Position numbers and translations under genes: made by a program. The notes under the pieces were generated by a model. That model saw nothing but the letters and a program-made list of their open reading frames with translations, was not told where the DNA came from and did not search any database. Below, one piece after another: positions 42,027-54,540 of a stretch of DNA of 64,000 nucleotides. The stretch spans positions 19,387,851 to 19,451,850 of the forward strand of contig OY986973.1 of the NCBI GenBank assembly GCA_963920575.1. The letters run 5' to 3'. How positions within the stretch are numbered: the stretch's first letter is position 1; every line of letters starts with the position of its first letter. Source of the stretch: Narthecium ossifragum. Its lineage: Eukaryota; Streptophyta; Magnoliopsida; Dioscoreales; Nartheciaceae.

Positions 42027-43440
42027 CACCCCCAACTTACACTTTGCTAGTCCTCGAGCAAAGAAAAGATAAAAAGAAAACAATAAATCTAACTAGCCAC
42101 TTTCGTAGGTCTCACAATTGCACTTAGCATGTGCAACAAGCCTTTAAACCCCTGGGTTACCCCAGTGGAGGAGTTATAGTCTCCTGAGGGTTTTCAGGGA
42201 TGACACCCACAAACATCTATACATTCCCTTGAATATATCATTTGAAATCAATCATAATACTCATCAACTCTAATGCATGAAATAGAAATAATATCTATGA
42301 ATATATTCTTCTACCCATAGCAAGATAAAACAATAGCAAATTAATGCATGCCAAACATATTTCCAACACTTCAACATATTTAACTATAATTAAGAACAAC
42401 TTTAACACTCCTGTGTGTGAAAAGGGTTCCACATGTCTCAAAGTATCAATTATATCCACACACTTCAACCATTCAAGAATACGAACTTGGCCAAGTACAT
42501 ATTTTCATTCACTACTTTGCAATCTTTTTTTTTCATTTTTTTTTCATATATGACATGTGCAATGTTATGATTTCTTAAGCTTTTTTCATGGTCCATGTAA
42601 TGAGGTTCAAGCCAGTGACTCCCAAACCAGACGGTTTTAGGACACTAAGTGTAGAACACTCTTCAGACTCTAATGCTCAAACCATGAAAGCTACAAATCA
42701 TAACTAGTCATTTTTCAGGAATTTCAACTGTTTTACGCGAACAACACACCTTGTTAGGCACATTGCCCGGTTACTAAGTATGAAACCCTTTTTGCATATA
42801 GAGCTTTTTTTTTTCAATTGCATATTTTTCATGTAACCTAGCATAAGATCATAATTCCATCATAGTATCATGCTTAGAATCTAATTTCAACTCATCAACA
42901 TGTGGAAGTGAACATGTGCATTAGGATATGTCAAATCATCCTTAATTCGTGGCAAAAGTGTTGAAGTATAGAAATAATATCATGCATAGCAAAAATTTAG
43001 CTATTTCTTATATCACATATGAGATCAGAATAAATCATAAATTATATTTCTAAATCAAGCATCTTTCATCAATAAATATCACAATTTCATTCTCATGACA
43101 TAACTCAAGGGTGTATAAAGTTGGTTATCAGAAAAATATAAGCATGAAATTTATGAATGCTACTCCCAACTTAAATGTAATTGTCCCCAATTACACTAAG
43201 TCATAAAAATAAAGCAAGGAATAAAGGGTAGAGATAAACAGTATGAAAGCCTCAAAAATAGATTTCTCTCGCTTTAGATATACCCAGCATCGCCATAATA
43301 GAATAAATACTTCCTTCCCCCCATAACCTGTCACAGAAATATATACCTTTCCAAAAAGATCAAATATAACAAATAAAAGTCCAAAAAGGTATTAAAATCA
43401 GAGAAAATTTCGGCACGATCTCCTTTGTATTTTCATGATA
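42027..43440 (-). mobile_element. 3' internal non-coding part of the same gypsy-like element
   Basis: It starts with the polypurine tract and the block CCAACTTACACTTTGCTAG, CCTCGAGCAAA (42033-42062), which in my recollection is common next to LTRs of plant Ty3/gypsy elements. No gag-pol frame is open. The other LTR is not seen, so the element is truncated or non-autonomous. The right end is approximate. Confidence 0.5.
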
Positions 43441-43913
43441 TATCAATCCTGGACATCATGATGGTGGCTGCCGACGGGGTGGAGGTCGATGGTGATTCTT
43501 AGAGGTGGGATGAGATCGGCGAAGAAGGGTGGATGGGCGGGGCGAGGATGTGGTGGGATCTCTGATGAGAGGAGGGCGGAGTGATTGAGGCCGGCGATAG
43601 AGGTAGAGGCGGCGTCGAGTCATGATCGGATGGGAGAAGATTTTGAGGGAGAGGGAGAACGAGTGGGGGAGAGAGGGTGTTATTAACAAAGATAAATAGG
43701 TCTTTTTTAGCCTAATTTGTTGTTATGACCACAAATCTAATCACTAGGGTTTTATTAGCGTAATAAGATCTGTTTTTGGTACTTAGGCCCCTTACCCTAA
43801 TTGATTTATAGAACATGGAAGGTCCGGAGAATTGTTTCACAAGGTGATTTATTGTGACTATTATTTAGGAACAAGGGATGCCTTTTTTGTTGTTTATTTA
43901 AAGGTGATATAGT
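43441..43913. other. Short GC-rich block and AT-rich spacer, no gene recognised
   Basis: A GA- and G-rich block (43455-43680) has an open minus-strand frame whose product is arginine/proline low-complexity without a domain. It could be the first exon remnant of an unknown gene or the end of the neighbouring element. The rest is AT-rich. Confidence 0.35.
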
Positions 43914-44522
43914 TGTTGGAATTTTCTTAATTGTGTTTCCATTAATTGTTAGTTGATTTTGATTTTAGTAAAATCGGGTTGAACACAAGATCCAATAAGA
44001 TAGGCTCGTTAAGCCCCACTGTTGTGAGGTGATCATGTTAATGGGCTTGAGCACACCACATTTCGTTTATAATGTGATTGAGACGATTAAGTGTGGTCCT
44101 AATTCTAGTTATGCTTGAGTTTTATGTTAGAATTTTCTTGATTGGGTTTCCATTAATTGTTGGTTAATTTTGGTTTTATTAAAAATGAGCTGAATACAAA
44201 ATCCAATGAGAAAGGCTCCATAAGTCCACTGTTATTAAGTGATTAAATTAATGGACTTGAGCACACCACGTTTTGTTTATGATATGGTTGAGACGGCCAA
44301 GTGTAGGCCTAATTGTAGTTTTGCTAGAGTTTCAGTTCTAGTTGGATTCAGTGTTTGCCCTTGATGAGAGGACTCACTGAATGTCTATAAATAGGCTAGG
44401 CCCCCTCTCCATTCTTCTCCGGCGCACTTAATCTTACATGGCGATCAACACATGTATGTATTATTTTATTTGATTATGATATTCTAATATTCATATACGA
44501 GATCCTCGGATTTAATCTTACA
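43914..44522 (+). mobile_element. Ty1/copia LTR with a partial 211-bp tandem duplication
   Basis: A full LTR-like unit runs 44125-44522, opening TGTTAGAATTTTC and ending TCTTACA, with a TATAAATAG box near 44391. It is followed by TGTGGTATTGTTACC (44523), which resembles the initiator-methionine primer site TGGTATCAGAGC. A second copy of the first 211 bp lies just upstream (43914-44124). A related LTR start is at 62187. Confidence 0.65.
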
Positions 44523-44847
44523 TGTGGTATTGTTACCAAGAAAAAAACTCGAGTATCGATCGATGGATATCCTTCGTCGAGATAAACACGTGGCATTCAT
44601 CCAACGAGCCACAATCAGCATACCTACGACGCCGTACAGGTATGACACATGGACGAATTAACGTCGACTCTAGTGGAATCACTGCAAAAGAGATCACTCA
44701 GAAGCAGAGGTGTCGACCAATGAAGGGAGATACACATTAAATGCTACTCGATACCCGATTTCAAAACTCATCATCACGCCGCCTTCACCATTATGACGAT
44801 ACAAGTCAATAGAGTGTCAAACAAGGTGCGTAGCGACCCTATCACTC
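44523..44847. other. Remnant between LTRs, no frame recognised
   Basis: The stretch after the copia LTR has short frames without domains and ends at the CACTC target duplication of the following solo LTR. It continues after that LTR at 46253. Confidence 0.35.
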
Positions 44848-46252
44848 TGATGTGTTGCAAACGTGTCGTTAAAGCGTAACAAACTTCAATCAAAATATTA
44901 AATTTATGATCCTTATTCAATCACTACACTACTAGGTAGAATAGCGGTGAAGTCCGGAGTCGAACCACAGGGAATTTACTAGGAAATATTGAATTCAATT
45001 CTCAAACTCTAAATCTAAACAAAAGAAGCAATGATAAGTTTGAATTAACTAAAACTATCTAATGAAAGCAAGTAAAAGTTGTTAAACTAATGAGAGAGAT
45101 ACATAGGGTTTACTCAATCCACCTTAGTTTCACTTTCTATATTATTCAGTTATCCTCTTATCTCTTTCTATAAACATTATGGATCATATGGCTATAAGCT
45201 CACATGAATCCCTAAAATAAGAATTATGTTCCTAACGGCATAACCTATCTTTCTTGGCATAGATTGTCTTCGGTCCTACAATTACTTTAAGTTATACTAC
45301 TCCTAATGACATTGACACAACCTATCCCAGCTTAGCATAGCCTATCTCACTAGCAAACCATAAATCACATGAAAACCATCCTATGAATCTCTATAATCAA
45401 TCACAAAAATCATGTAGGACTGAAAGTACGTCAATGGAACTCTATTCCTTCAACTCTGTTAACAATAAAAAGCAAATTTATATGATAATGTCTTGAGAAG
45501 AATACAAGATTCAAACCAAAGAATATAAAAAGTTACACTAGAGTTTCATGAGATTTATAAGTTTAGAAATTAGCTACTCATATCTTGAGAAAGATCCATA
45601 TGTGTTGCCTTCTCCTTTCTCTATGATTTTTCTCCCCAAAAGATGAGAAATTCGGATGAAATAACCCTATTTATAGGAACACTCCCGAAATTAGGGTTTT
45701 GGCTAAGTTGGACTTCTATTACAACTCAGATTTCCTGGATTAATTCCTAGTAGTCTATTCCAGTCACAACTGGGTCCAATCAAGCCGTAATCTGTAAACA
45801 AGTCCAACACAAAAGATGTAGATTATGCAATCTTCGGTCCGATGCCGAAGATTTGATAATATTCTGACTTATCTGGAATATTGTGTGAATATTCTCCTGA
45901 ACATCGACGGATCAGTTTCCCAGCATCTGTTTATCTTCATAGTCTTCAAAACTGCTATTAATCTGTCAGGAATATCACAAATTGTCCAACATGAAAGTTG
46001 TTCGTCTTGATGTCTTCTAGAATTAATCCAAAGTTCAGGAATTGAAGAGTTATTTGGAGATTTTGGCGAATTCGTTTTCAAACTGACAACGAAGCAGCAT
46101 AATTTCAACATATTAACATTTTTCTGTATTTTCTAACTTGAATCTTCGTTAAACCTGAAATCAACTAACAAGCTATCAAATACAAACACTCTCGGGCTAA
46201 CAAAGGTAAATTAAGGGGTTTAATTATGAATATTTAGTGACTCATCACACTC
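44843..46252 (-). mobile_element. Solo LTR of the TGAT family with CACTC target duplication
   Basis: The element 44848-46247 (1400 bp) starts TGATGTGTTGC and ends GACTCATCA, flanked on both sides by CACTC (44843-44847, 46248-46252). It is a diverged relative of the LTR at 40483: both share GTCGTTAAA, the GGAGTCGAACC..CAGGGAATT block and AAGGGGTTTAATTA near the far end. On the minus strand it has a TATAAATAGGG box near 45670. No internal domain, so it formed by LTR-LTR recombination. Confidence 0.85.
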
Positions 46253-47138
46253 CATGGCAGTCGAAGGATGTGTACAGTATAACAACACCAAAGTCAAACC
46301 CGAGCTTCTCAAGTCGAATCCGAGCTACATCAAGGAGATGTCAGAGTTAAGATGGAGACCCCAAGATTGAAACAATAGATCCGAGGCTGAGAACCAAACC
46401 CGGATCAAGGCTCGAGACGTCACATAAAGTGAGTAACCCCCAGGTCGAGTTCCAAGTCAGATGTGATGAAGCAAATTCAAGGTCGAGTGGATGTATGAAG
46501 CCAAATACCAAATTCAAGGCCCAAGCAACAGAAAAAGTCGAACTTTCACCATGATCCCATGATCTATAAAATCCCCTAAAACCAAGGCATGGGAGACAGA
46601 ATGAGAAAACAAAGAAACGGTTATCTTCAGGCTACGCGTCAGGATGGCAGTGAAACATGACCCATGATGACCCACGGATGATCGTGGGTAGTTGGTCGTG
46701 AATATGGCTAGCAATAGGCCACGTAGAGGCGGCGACCCAAGGTATAAAAGGATGAAGACGAAGCAGAGAGAGCCCCCCCCCTCCCGACATCCAGACTTCT
46801 ACTACTACTTTGCTAGTTTTTAGCTACTGTAATCTTTTCCTAGCTCGTTCTCATAGGAGCTTTCATCATGGTTGTAACTATCTGTTACTGTTCAATAGAA
46901 GTAAGTAATTAGTCATTTTGAGTGCTTTATTATTCGATTTTCTTCTACTTAGGAGTAGCTTAAACATTTACTCTAGGAATAGTGCGGCCATTCTTAGGAG
47001 TAGTCTACGATTCCACCCTTAGGAGTAGCCTACAGTTCAAGCTAGGAGTAGAATAATTCCTATAATAGCTGCTGCCTTGTTCTTCGAGACCATTATTCAG
47101 AAATCCCCATGGCATTCTACTTTTCCATAGACTTAAAT
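46253..47138 (+). mobile_element. 5' LTR of a TAT-like Ty3/gypsy element, left part
   Basis: It contains a TATA box GGTATAAAAGG (46741-46751) and then repeats of CTTAGGAGTAG (46950-47050). It is interrupted by the solo LTR at 47139 and continues at 52347, where a primer-site-like phrase TTTTTGGTGACCACAGTGGG (52480-52499) follows, as in TAT/Athila-type elements. Confidence 0.55.
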
Positions 47139-48521
47139 TGTCACACCCCGACCCAGAAAACCCATCCAGGACGAGGCGTGAGGGGAAACCTACACTATTC
47201 AACTTCAATTGGCGCGATACAATGCGGAATTAAGGGAAAACTTAAACAAATTATATTCCAAAGGTGAAACAGAAATTCAATTCATATATTCATCATGTTG
47301 TACTGATATAAGATTTGATACAAAATTCTCAAAGGAAAGATATTATACATTAATCCCAAAAGTCCTCGAAATGTGTTTACAATTTACAAAACTGCCAACG
47401 TACAATAAATTATCCTCCAGCAACCTCAAGCATCTCTGGACGTAGTCGCGCCACCAAAAGCTGATCCCGCCGGCTCTACTGAAGAAGAACTGGCGCCTGT
47501 ACCTGCAAACGCAACCCGGGTAGGAGTGAGCGATAAGCTCAGTAGGGTTCTACTCTACGACACACTGAAGGGAGGAAAACAACAACAGTGTCGTTTCTCC
47601 GCCTAAGTCTAAAGGATGCCACGGGTCCCATAACCCTATCGATGTCCCAAGGGCTCATGTCATGAAACCTCTCTCCTGAACATGTTACCAGGAGGCCACG
47701 AAACAGTAACATACATGATCACCCTTACCCAAGCTGGAACACCATGCCTTGAGGAACCACGTCGGGAACGCATCGACAACCATCCATAACACTTGGCCTT
47801 GGAGAACCGACACGACCTCTAAACCTCAACCAAAGATCAGAGTCAACTAGCGTGCATCCTCAATAACATGAGATTCTGATCAAACAATCACATCCTAATC
47901 CTGACTACCCAGCCGCGGTCCTAAGGTTAAATCCGAGCTACCCGAGAGCCTCGGATCGGTGATCAACCCATCGCCCGCCTAACCTCAAATGCCTCTAATG
48001 CAATCAAGATGCATGCAATGATCATGCACATATAACAAGATATAAGCATGCAACAAGATGTCATTAATCATACAGGGCTAGGCATAGCTTACAGCTAGCC
48101 AAAAGGTAAGCATAACAAAGGCCTCAAATATAGATAAACTAAGCTAACCAAACAAAGATCTAAGCAAAGCATTAAACACAGATATACAATAGTCTTCGGT
48201 GCTCTCTTGCACCTACAGACTAAGGTTCCACAGTTACCCCGCAGGTAACTGGCCACATTTATACAATAGCCATCGGCACATGCCGGCATCAGGCTAAGGT
48301 TCCACAATTTCTCATTAACTAGCACTCATAGCTAGCTAATGGTTACCCAACCTAATATAGCATTTAACTACCATTCAACTAAGTATTTAAATGCAAATCC
48401 ATCATAAATCCATAAAAGGGCAACGTCCAATTCAATTCTCAATCTCAATAGAAAACCCTCGAAAATCCCATGAAAACGACGTGCATGCTTCCTAACATGA
48501 TTGTGTATCTATCATGGATGA

Positions 48522-51096
48522 AAACCTGTGAGGACCTGCCCCTCTACCCCTGTGGCTCGCTGTAGACCGCAAGGGCAATTTGGTAAATTGCGCCTTGTTG
48601 GTTTGTTTCACACCCGCGTGTGCACACACCGGCCTTGTTTGTGTTAGTGTTTGTTAGAATGGCTAGGTGAACCCGAGATCGAAAGATCTGAGCTTGGGCT
48701 TGTGTTTTAGCCCAAGTTTGCCTTTCTGGGCGAAGGAGATCGATCTGGATTGCTAATAAGATCGATCTGGCCTTGCTAGCCAGATCGATCTGACATGCTT
48801 TGGAGATCGATCGCTTAGTGCAGAAGGTCTTTGGGCTGTTTGCGGCTCGAGAGCGATCGATCGCTCCTTGGAGCGATCGATCGGACTCGTGATCAAACAG
48901 TCGGTGGCTTTTCTTTTCTCTTCCGCGATGACGGCAGCCGGCCGTCGCTCTCCCTTGTTAGAAGGGGAGGACTTTCCCTCCCCTCCCCCAGCTTTTCCCC
49001 GCCTTCGCCGGCTTTCCCCCAGGTTTTCCTTCCCCTTCTTCTCTTCTCTTCTCTTCTTCTTCCTTCTTTCTCTTCTTTCCCGCGGTGCTCTGTTTCTTCT
49101 CCTTCTCCGCCGGCAAGCTTCTTTTCTTCCGTTCTCCCTCCTCCGGCCACCGATTTTGGCGTTCCAAAGCTTGTTGGATTCGTGGCGACGAGAGGAAGGT
49201 TGCTGAGATGGTTTGGAGTCGTGTTGGTGACGGGTTTGCGAGGGATCAACCAAGGAATGCGCTGTTGGGTAGGTTCTTCTACCTACTGATGTTGTTTCAG
49301 GTTGTTCTCTAGATCTAGCCGTTGGATCTTGTTGATCCTTGTTTTGTTGGACTCCTTATGCCTTGTAGAATAACTGATATGAGTTTCATGTTAATCAGTT
49401 GAGATTTGAGTAGGTTTTATGCAAGATTAGTCTCAGATTTCTGGTTTTCTGCTGTTCTTTAGAAACAGCCGGCTTGCGGCGAGTTTTTCGGGCAGCGAGT
49501 ACATGATCTTGGTTTCTGATAAACATAAGAGTTGTAGCCCTCTTCGTTAGCTTTCCATTCCTTCTTATTTCATATTTTTCCGATTTTTCAATGAATTTTG
49601 GTGATTTTTCTCGTGTCCTGCGACAATGCTGATCTGAAGCTGGTATGAGCTTTGGATCGATCCAAATTGTTCCGGATCGATCCCAAGCTGGCTGATGGCG
49701 TTTTATGGGTTGGTATGAAACTTTGGATCGATCCAAATTGGCTGATGGTGTTTTATGGAGTTTTGATTAGCTATTTTGATTAATGTTTTTCCGTCTATCC
49801 AACCGTTGGATGTTTATGAATTTTGGATATGTTGATCCTGGTATGTACACCTGCTGGTGACTAAGTTGGATCTTGAATCCGACGTCGTTTGGACGTCGGA
49901 TCGACGGGATCAATTAGCCCCTAAGTAGTGGTTTTGGGTGTTTGAATATAATATTATATTTCGGAATATAATATTATATTGTGTACTGTTCATGAGCGGT
50001 TTTCGTGGTTGCTTCCCGTTGCAGGAGTCTGCGGTCGACGGTCGTGGTACCGTCGTAATGCCGGGACCCGCTGCGGATCGGCTGACAGCGGTCGGTGGTA
50101 CCGCTGCAGCGATCCAGTTGACTTATATGATGTTTGTCATACTATTGCATGCCTATCTCCTGTTTGTGTATGTCATAGCATGCATTGTTGATTGTTCATT
50201 AGTTGCGTTGGTTAGGGCGTGGGTGATCTTTGGGTCGCCGTCCCGAGGCTGGAAGCTCGGACTTAGCCCTAGGACCGGGGTTGGGTTGTTTGGACCCGGT
50301 TTGAATTGTGGTGTCCAGTCGATTCGATGATAGGCCTAGGGGACTGGTACACCTATTGCTTGATGATGATTAGAGGTCGTGTCGGCCTCAAGTCAGGTGT
50401 TGAGGATGCCACCGGTGGCGGGTCGTATTCTTTGGGCAGTGTCCGTTCCTGCCAGCAGGGGCATCAGTGTGGGCCCAGTGAAGAACGGGTGACCACAGCT
50501 GGAACCCTGCGACACTAGGTGTATCCAGGATGGGCCCAGTCCGTTGGGGTGACCATGGTTGGATATGCCTAGAGATCACCGGTGAATGGTAATGGGACCA
50601 TTGTAGCTCACTCGAGTCTGGCTTGAGGGCGACACTGTTGCGTTTCCCTCTTCCTTCTGTGTGGCGTAGTGTAGATCCCTTCTGAGCTTAGTGCTCACAC
50701 CTACCCGGGCTGCGTTTTGCAGGTGCAGGCGTCAGTTCCTCTTCTGTGGCCCCTACCGGGCAGTTGGTCGGCGGTGCGGCGGTGCCTGGTGGACCTTGAG
50801 TGGTGGTGATCGTTTACTGCTTTTACCCTATGTTAGTTAGTCTCCTACGAGAGTAATGTTGTACTTTGAATCTTCCCCTCTCCGAGGATTTGTATAGTTA
50901 ACACTTTGAACTTTAAATCTGTGGTTCGAGGTTTTGTTAATTATTATTGTCTTTAATTGGGGGTGCTTTGGTGAACTGTTAGGGAGACCAATAGGTTAGA
51001 GGGAACCCTCGCCGGCTTTGTTTTTCGCGTTTTGTAGGTTCCGGTTCGCGTCGCCCGGCTCGGTTGAGCTTTCGCGGGTCGGGGCGCGACAAAGCC
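48522..51096 (+). mobile_element. Solo LTR, copy C of the 2.6-kb family, nested in copy B in reverse orientation
   Basis: 48527-51091 (2565 bp) begins TGTGAGGACC and ends GGGGCGCGACA, the reverse complement of the ends of copies A, B and D. Flanks are AAACC and AAGCC, a 5-bp duplication with one transition; the uninterrupted copy A has AAGCC at the same site. It contains GAGCTTAGTGCTCACACC..CCCGGGCTGC (about 50687-50712), the complement of the block found in the other copies. Open frames at 48831-49289 and elsewhere inside are low-complexity and not genes. Confidence 0.85.
48738..48895. repeat. GATCGATC palindrome array in LTR copy C
   Basis: AGATCGATCTGG-type units at 48738, 48760 and 48781 are followed by GGAGATCGATCGC and by GAGCGATCGATCGCTCC (48850-48866), which is then repeated. 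The array lies 210 to 370 bp from the LTR 5' end, in the likely U3. Further GGATCGATCC units lie at 49655-49730. Confidence 0.8.
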
Positions 51097-51129
51097 AATC
51101 AAAGGAAATCGGCAAACCCAGCTCAGTGG

Positions 51130-51515
51130 CCCACGGTCGATGCGACGGTCGATCTGGCGGTCGATCGTGAGGCCACGGTCGATCCGACGGTCGACCGTGG
51201 GGGTCAATCGAGGGAAAAGCATAAGGGCCACGGTCGATCGGTGCATCGACCGTGGGAGACTCAAATCGGGACAGAGCCTCACGGACGATGCGACGGTCGA
51301 TCCGACGGTCGACCGTGAGGCCACGGTCGATCCGACGGTCGACCGTGAGGCGGGATGGAAAAGAAGAAGGAACCACGGTCGATCGGGGCATCGACCTTGG
51401 GAGGCCAAAAACGCGACAGAGCGCGACGGTCGATACGACGGTCAATCCGACGGTTGACCGTCAGGCCCGAAAGCAGCGTATTAACGCTTGACGTTCGATC
51501 CACCGATCAACCGTC
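51130..51515. repeat. Palindrome cluster ACGGTCGA/TCGACCGT inside LTR copy B
   Basis: The same type of cluster as at 16316-16712, with a different number and order of units. GATCCGACGGTCGACCGTGA is repeated almost exactly around 51298-51348. The flanks align with copy A while the cluster itself does not align unit for unit. Confidence 0.8.
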
Positions 51516-52513
51516 AGCCCCACGGCACAGTTCCTCAGAACAGTGTCGGAAATCCAATTTCTTGGATTTAAAGGATCAAATCAAGTTGGAAGTTGGTAAA
51601 ACTTTGCAAGCATGCATAAAAGATGATGGGGAATCCAATGGTATGATCAAAACACAATTTTGACGGTTAAATCTCCAATTTAGGTCAAAACGGCCGAAAA
51701 CCGATAAACGGCGACAATACGAAAACCAGCCGTTAAAATACCGAAATCGTGAGGTAGGAATACAAGAATCAAGCCACATCACATGTGCTACAAGTTACAC
51801 AACATTCTACTAAGTACTCTTACAGCGAAAAGGCATTAAACCTATCCTAGGAGAACCCGATCCTAAGATCGAGGTAGAAACACCTACTTGAAGAGATAGG
51901 ACAGCTCCTCCACGCATCCTCTAACTCCGACCGCCGGAAGCCGCTCCTCGAAATCCACACTCCGATGCCCTAGCACCCAGCCGAAGGAGAGAGGAAGAGA
52001 GAACGACAGGAGAAGAAGAAGGAAAGAAAGAGAGAGAAGAGAAAGAGTTTAAATAGAAAGCTGGTAACGATCACAGCCGTCCGATTCGATCTCTCCTGAT
52101 CGAGCTCCGATCTTCCGATCGGACGCACCCTTAAGGTTCTAATCAAACACATACATCAATCAAATGCCATGTGTGCAACGCGGGTGTGAAACTGACCACC
52201 AGGGAGCATATTTACCAAAATGCCACTGGGGTCAAAAGCAGCGATGCGATCAACCGATCGCATCCCAAGGCCAACCGGGCCAAACCACAAACCCAGACCC
52301 TCGACCTAACGCGGTCGGACCAGGTTGGAGGTACGGGTCCTCACATAAGTGTTACACAAAGTCCTCTTAATTGAGGCACGGCTGAACCCATACACCCTTT
52401 TAATATCCCTGCATGACGGTTTGCACACCTCACGTGCCTGGCGACCACGTATCCATCTCGGATATAATTTTTTAGCAACACGCTTTTTGGTGACCACAGT
52501 GGGAGGCCAAAAA

Positions 52514-52755
52514 TGCCACTCAAGTCCACAATCGTCGATCTCCAGGATCTATATGAACCAAACGACCCACCTCCCCAGAACCCGATGGATTCATCCTTGA
52601 CCTCGGACATGCCAAGTAACAGTTTGTGGCAATCTCCGGGCAAAAAGGTTGATGAAGATTGGCGAAAGGTCTCGGAGGAATTCAGGGAACTGTTTGCATT
52701 GATGGCGGAGAAGTTCTCAAAAGGGTTAACATTTATATACATCACACTCCCGTAG
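52514..52755 (+). pseudogene. Gag fragment of the TAT-like element
   Basis: An open frame of about 80 residues starts MPLKSTIVDLQDLYEPNDPP just after the primer-site-like sequence, which is where gag begins. It ends after ALMAEKFSKG, where the sequence jumps to a different element (about 52740). No domain can be named with confidence. Confidence 0.45.
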
Positions 52756-52759
52756 GAGG

Positions 52760-54540
52760 CTATCTAACAAAAAATATAAACAGATGATCACTGCTCCTCA
52801 AGCACCGTCTGCCACCACCGGAGTACCAGCAGGCAGCAGCAGAACCATCTGTACTCCGAGGTATCTTTCAGCTTTCTAGTTCTTTAGTAGATGTGCTGAT
52901 AGATTCCGGGGCGTCTCATTCCTATATTGCTAGCATGTGTGTGGCATCGCTAGGATTAGAGACGAGTTGGCTAAGGGTGGCACAGTCAGTAGACTCACCG
53001 ATCGATGAGATAGGCAGGGTAGACCGGGTCTGCCGATCTTGTTCCTTGGAGGTTAGAGGCCTCCGTGTCTGTCTAGGCCTGCGGGTGCTAGACATGACGG
53101 GTTTTGATGTGATACTCGGTATGGACTGGTTAGCAGCATACCGAGCCATCATCGACTGTGGTCGCCGGAGGGTGGTCGCTTGGACACCCGACGAGATACG
53201 GTTTGTGTTGTTGGGGGATCGGTTCTCAGCCGATTCCTTTGCTTGTGGTGTGGGAAGGCGTGGCGGTGAGCTTTCAGCCTTACTGGCCAGCATATCCCTG
53301 TTTGGTTCTAAGGGAGTGCAGCAGAGTAGTTTTCCTAGGATCGTGTGCGACTTTGTAGACGTATTTCCCGAGGTGTTGCCGGGGCTTCCACCGTCCAAAG
53401 AGGTCGATTTTGAGATCGACCTAGTACCATGTACCACGCCGATCTCTCTCCCAGCTTTCAGGATGGCACCAGTATAGAATAACGAGTTGAGGACCCAGTT
53501 GGATGAGCTGACCAGCAGAGGCTTCATCCGTCCCGGCATGTCTCCCTGGGGGGCGCCAGTATTGTTCGCAAAGAAGAAGGATGGTACCCTTCGACTATGC
53601 ATAAACTACATGCGGCTCAACAGGGTGATAGTGAAGAACAGGTATCCGATGTCGCGGATCGACAACTTGTTCGACCAATTGCGAGGATCTTCAGTCTTCT
53701 CGAAGATCGACCTCCGCACAGGCTACGACCAGTTGAGGGTTCGAGATTACGACATCCCGAAGACGGCTTTCCGGACTCGGTACGGCCTGTACGAGTTCAT
53801 GGTGATGCCGTTTGGGCTGACGAATGCACTAGCAGCGTTCATGGATTTGATGCAGAGGATCTTTCGGTCGTTCCTAGACCAGTTTATGGTGGTGTTCGTC
53901 GATGACATTCTGATCTACTCTCGGTCAGAGGAGGAGCACGGGCGACACTTGGCGACAGTGTTGCAGTTACGTCGGGAGCATCGGTTATACACCAAGGCTT
54001 CCAAGTGTGAGTTCTGGCTTGCACATGTGGGATTCCTTGGACACGTGGTGTCGGTAGCTGGGATCTCAGTTGACCCAGCCAAAGTCGAGGCAGTGATACA
54101 GTGGCAGAGACCGCGGACGGTGTTCGAGGTCCGCAGTTTCCTAGGCCTAGCGGGATACTACATACGGTTCATGCGGGGCTTCTCTAGAATTATCGGACCG
54201 ATGACCAGACTGATACAGAAAACCATCCCGTTCGTGTGGGATGATGCTTGTGAGCGAGCCTTTGTAAAGCTGAGAACGAGGTTGACCAGTGTGCCGGTGA
54301 TGATCGTCCCCGAGCGAAACGTTAGTTACAGTGTCTACTACGACGCCAGCGGTGAGGGTTTGAGGTGTGTCCTCATGCAGGAGGGACACATAGTGTCCTA
54401 TGGTTCTCGTTAGTTGAAGAACCATGAGAGGAACTACCTGACCCATGACTTGGAGCTAGCAGTAGTGGTCTTCACCCTGAAGACCTGGCGTCATTACCTC
54501 TATGGAGAGAAGTTCTCTGTCTTCTCGGACCATGCATCAA
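52760..54540 (+). pseudogene. Ty3/gypsy pol fragment: protease, reverse transcriptase, partial RNase H
   Basis: The protease has LIDSGASHSYIA (52893 on) and VILGMDWL. RT follows, with [45 protein letters not shown] and the catalytic VDDILIYS (53895-53925). Then comes the start of RNase H ([33 protein letters not shown]), where the frame is cut by the next insertion. Stops lie at 53475 and 54411; the second is CAG to TAG in a normally SRQLK motif. Zinc knuckle and integrase are missing. The wording of conserved blocks suggests a chromovirus of Del/Tekay type, possibly the autonomous relative of the 2.6-kb LTR family, but this is an inference. Confidence 0.85.

Larger units (their letters stand above)
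47134..52351 (-). mobile_element. Solo LTR, copy B of the 2.6-kb family, carrying a nested copy
   Basis: The outer element (47139-52346) starts TGTCACACCCCGACC and ends GGTCCTCACA. Flanks are TAAAT and TAAGT, a 5-bp duplication with one transition. After removing the nested copy at 48527-51091 it is about 2.64 kb, matching copies A and D. It aligns to copy A along its length, including the TAGGAGTGAGCGATAAGCTC block. It is inserted into the TAT-like LTR. Confidence 0.82.

Noticed and set aside
44523..44537. Exact initiator-methionine primer binding site
   Set aside because: TGTGGTATTGTTACC only resembles TGGTATCAGAGC; recorded as supporting evidence for the LTR, not as a separate functional site.
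48831..49289. 152-residue serine/proline/phenylalanine-rich frame
   Set aside because: Lies within solo LTR copy C in a CT-rich tract; low complexity with overlapping frames on both strands.
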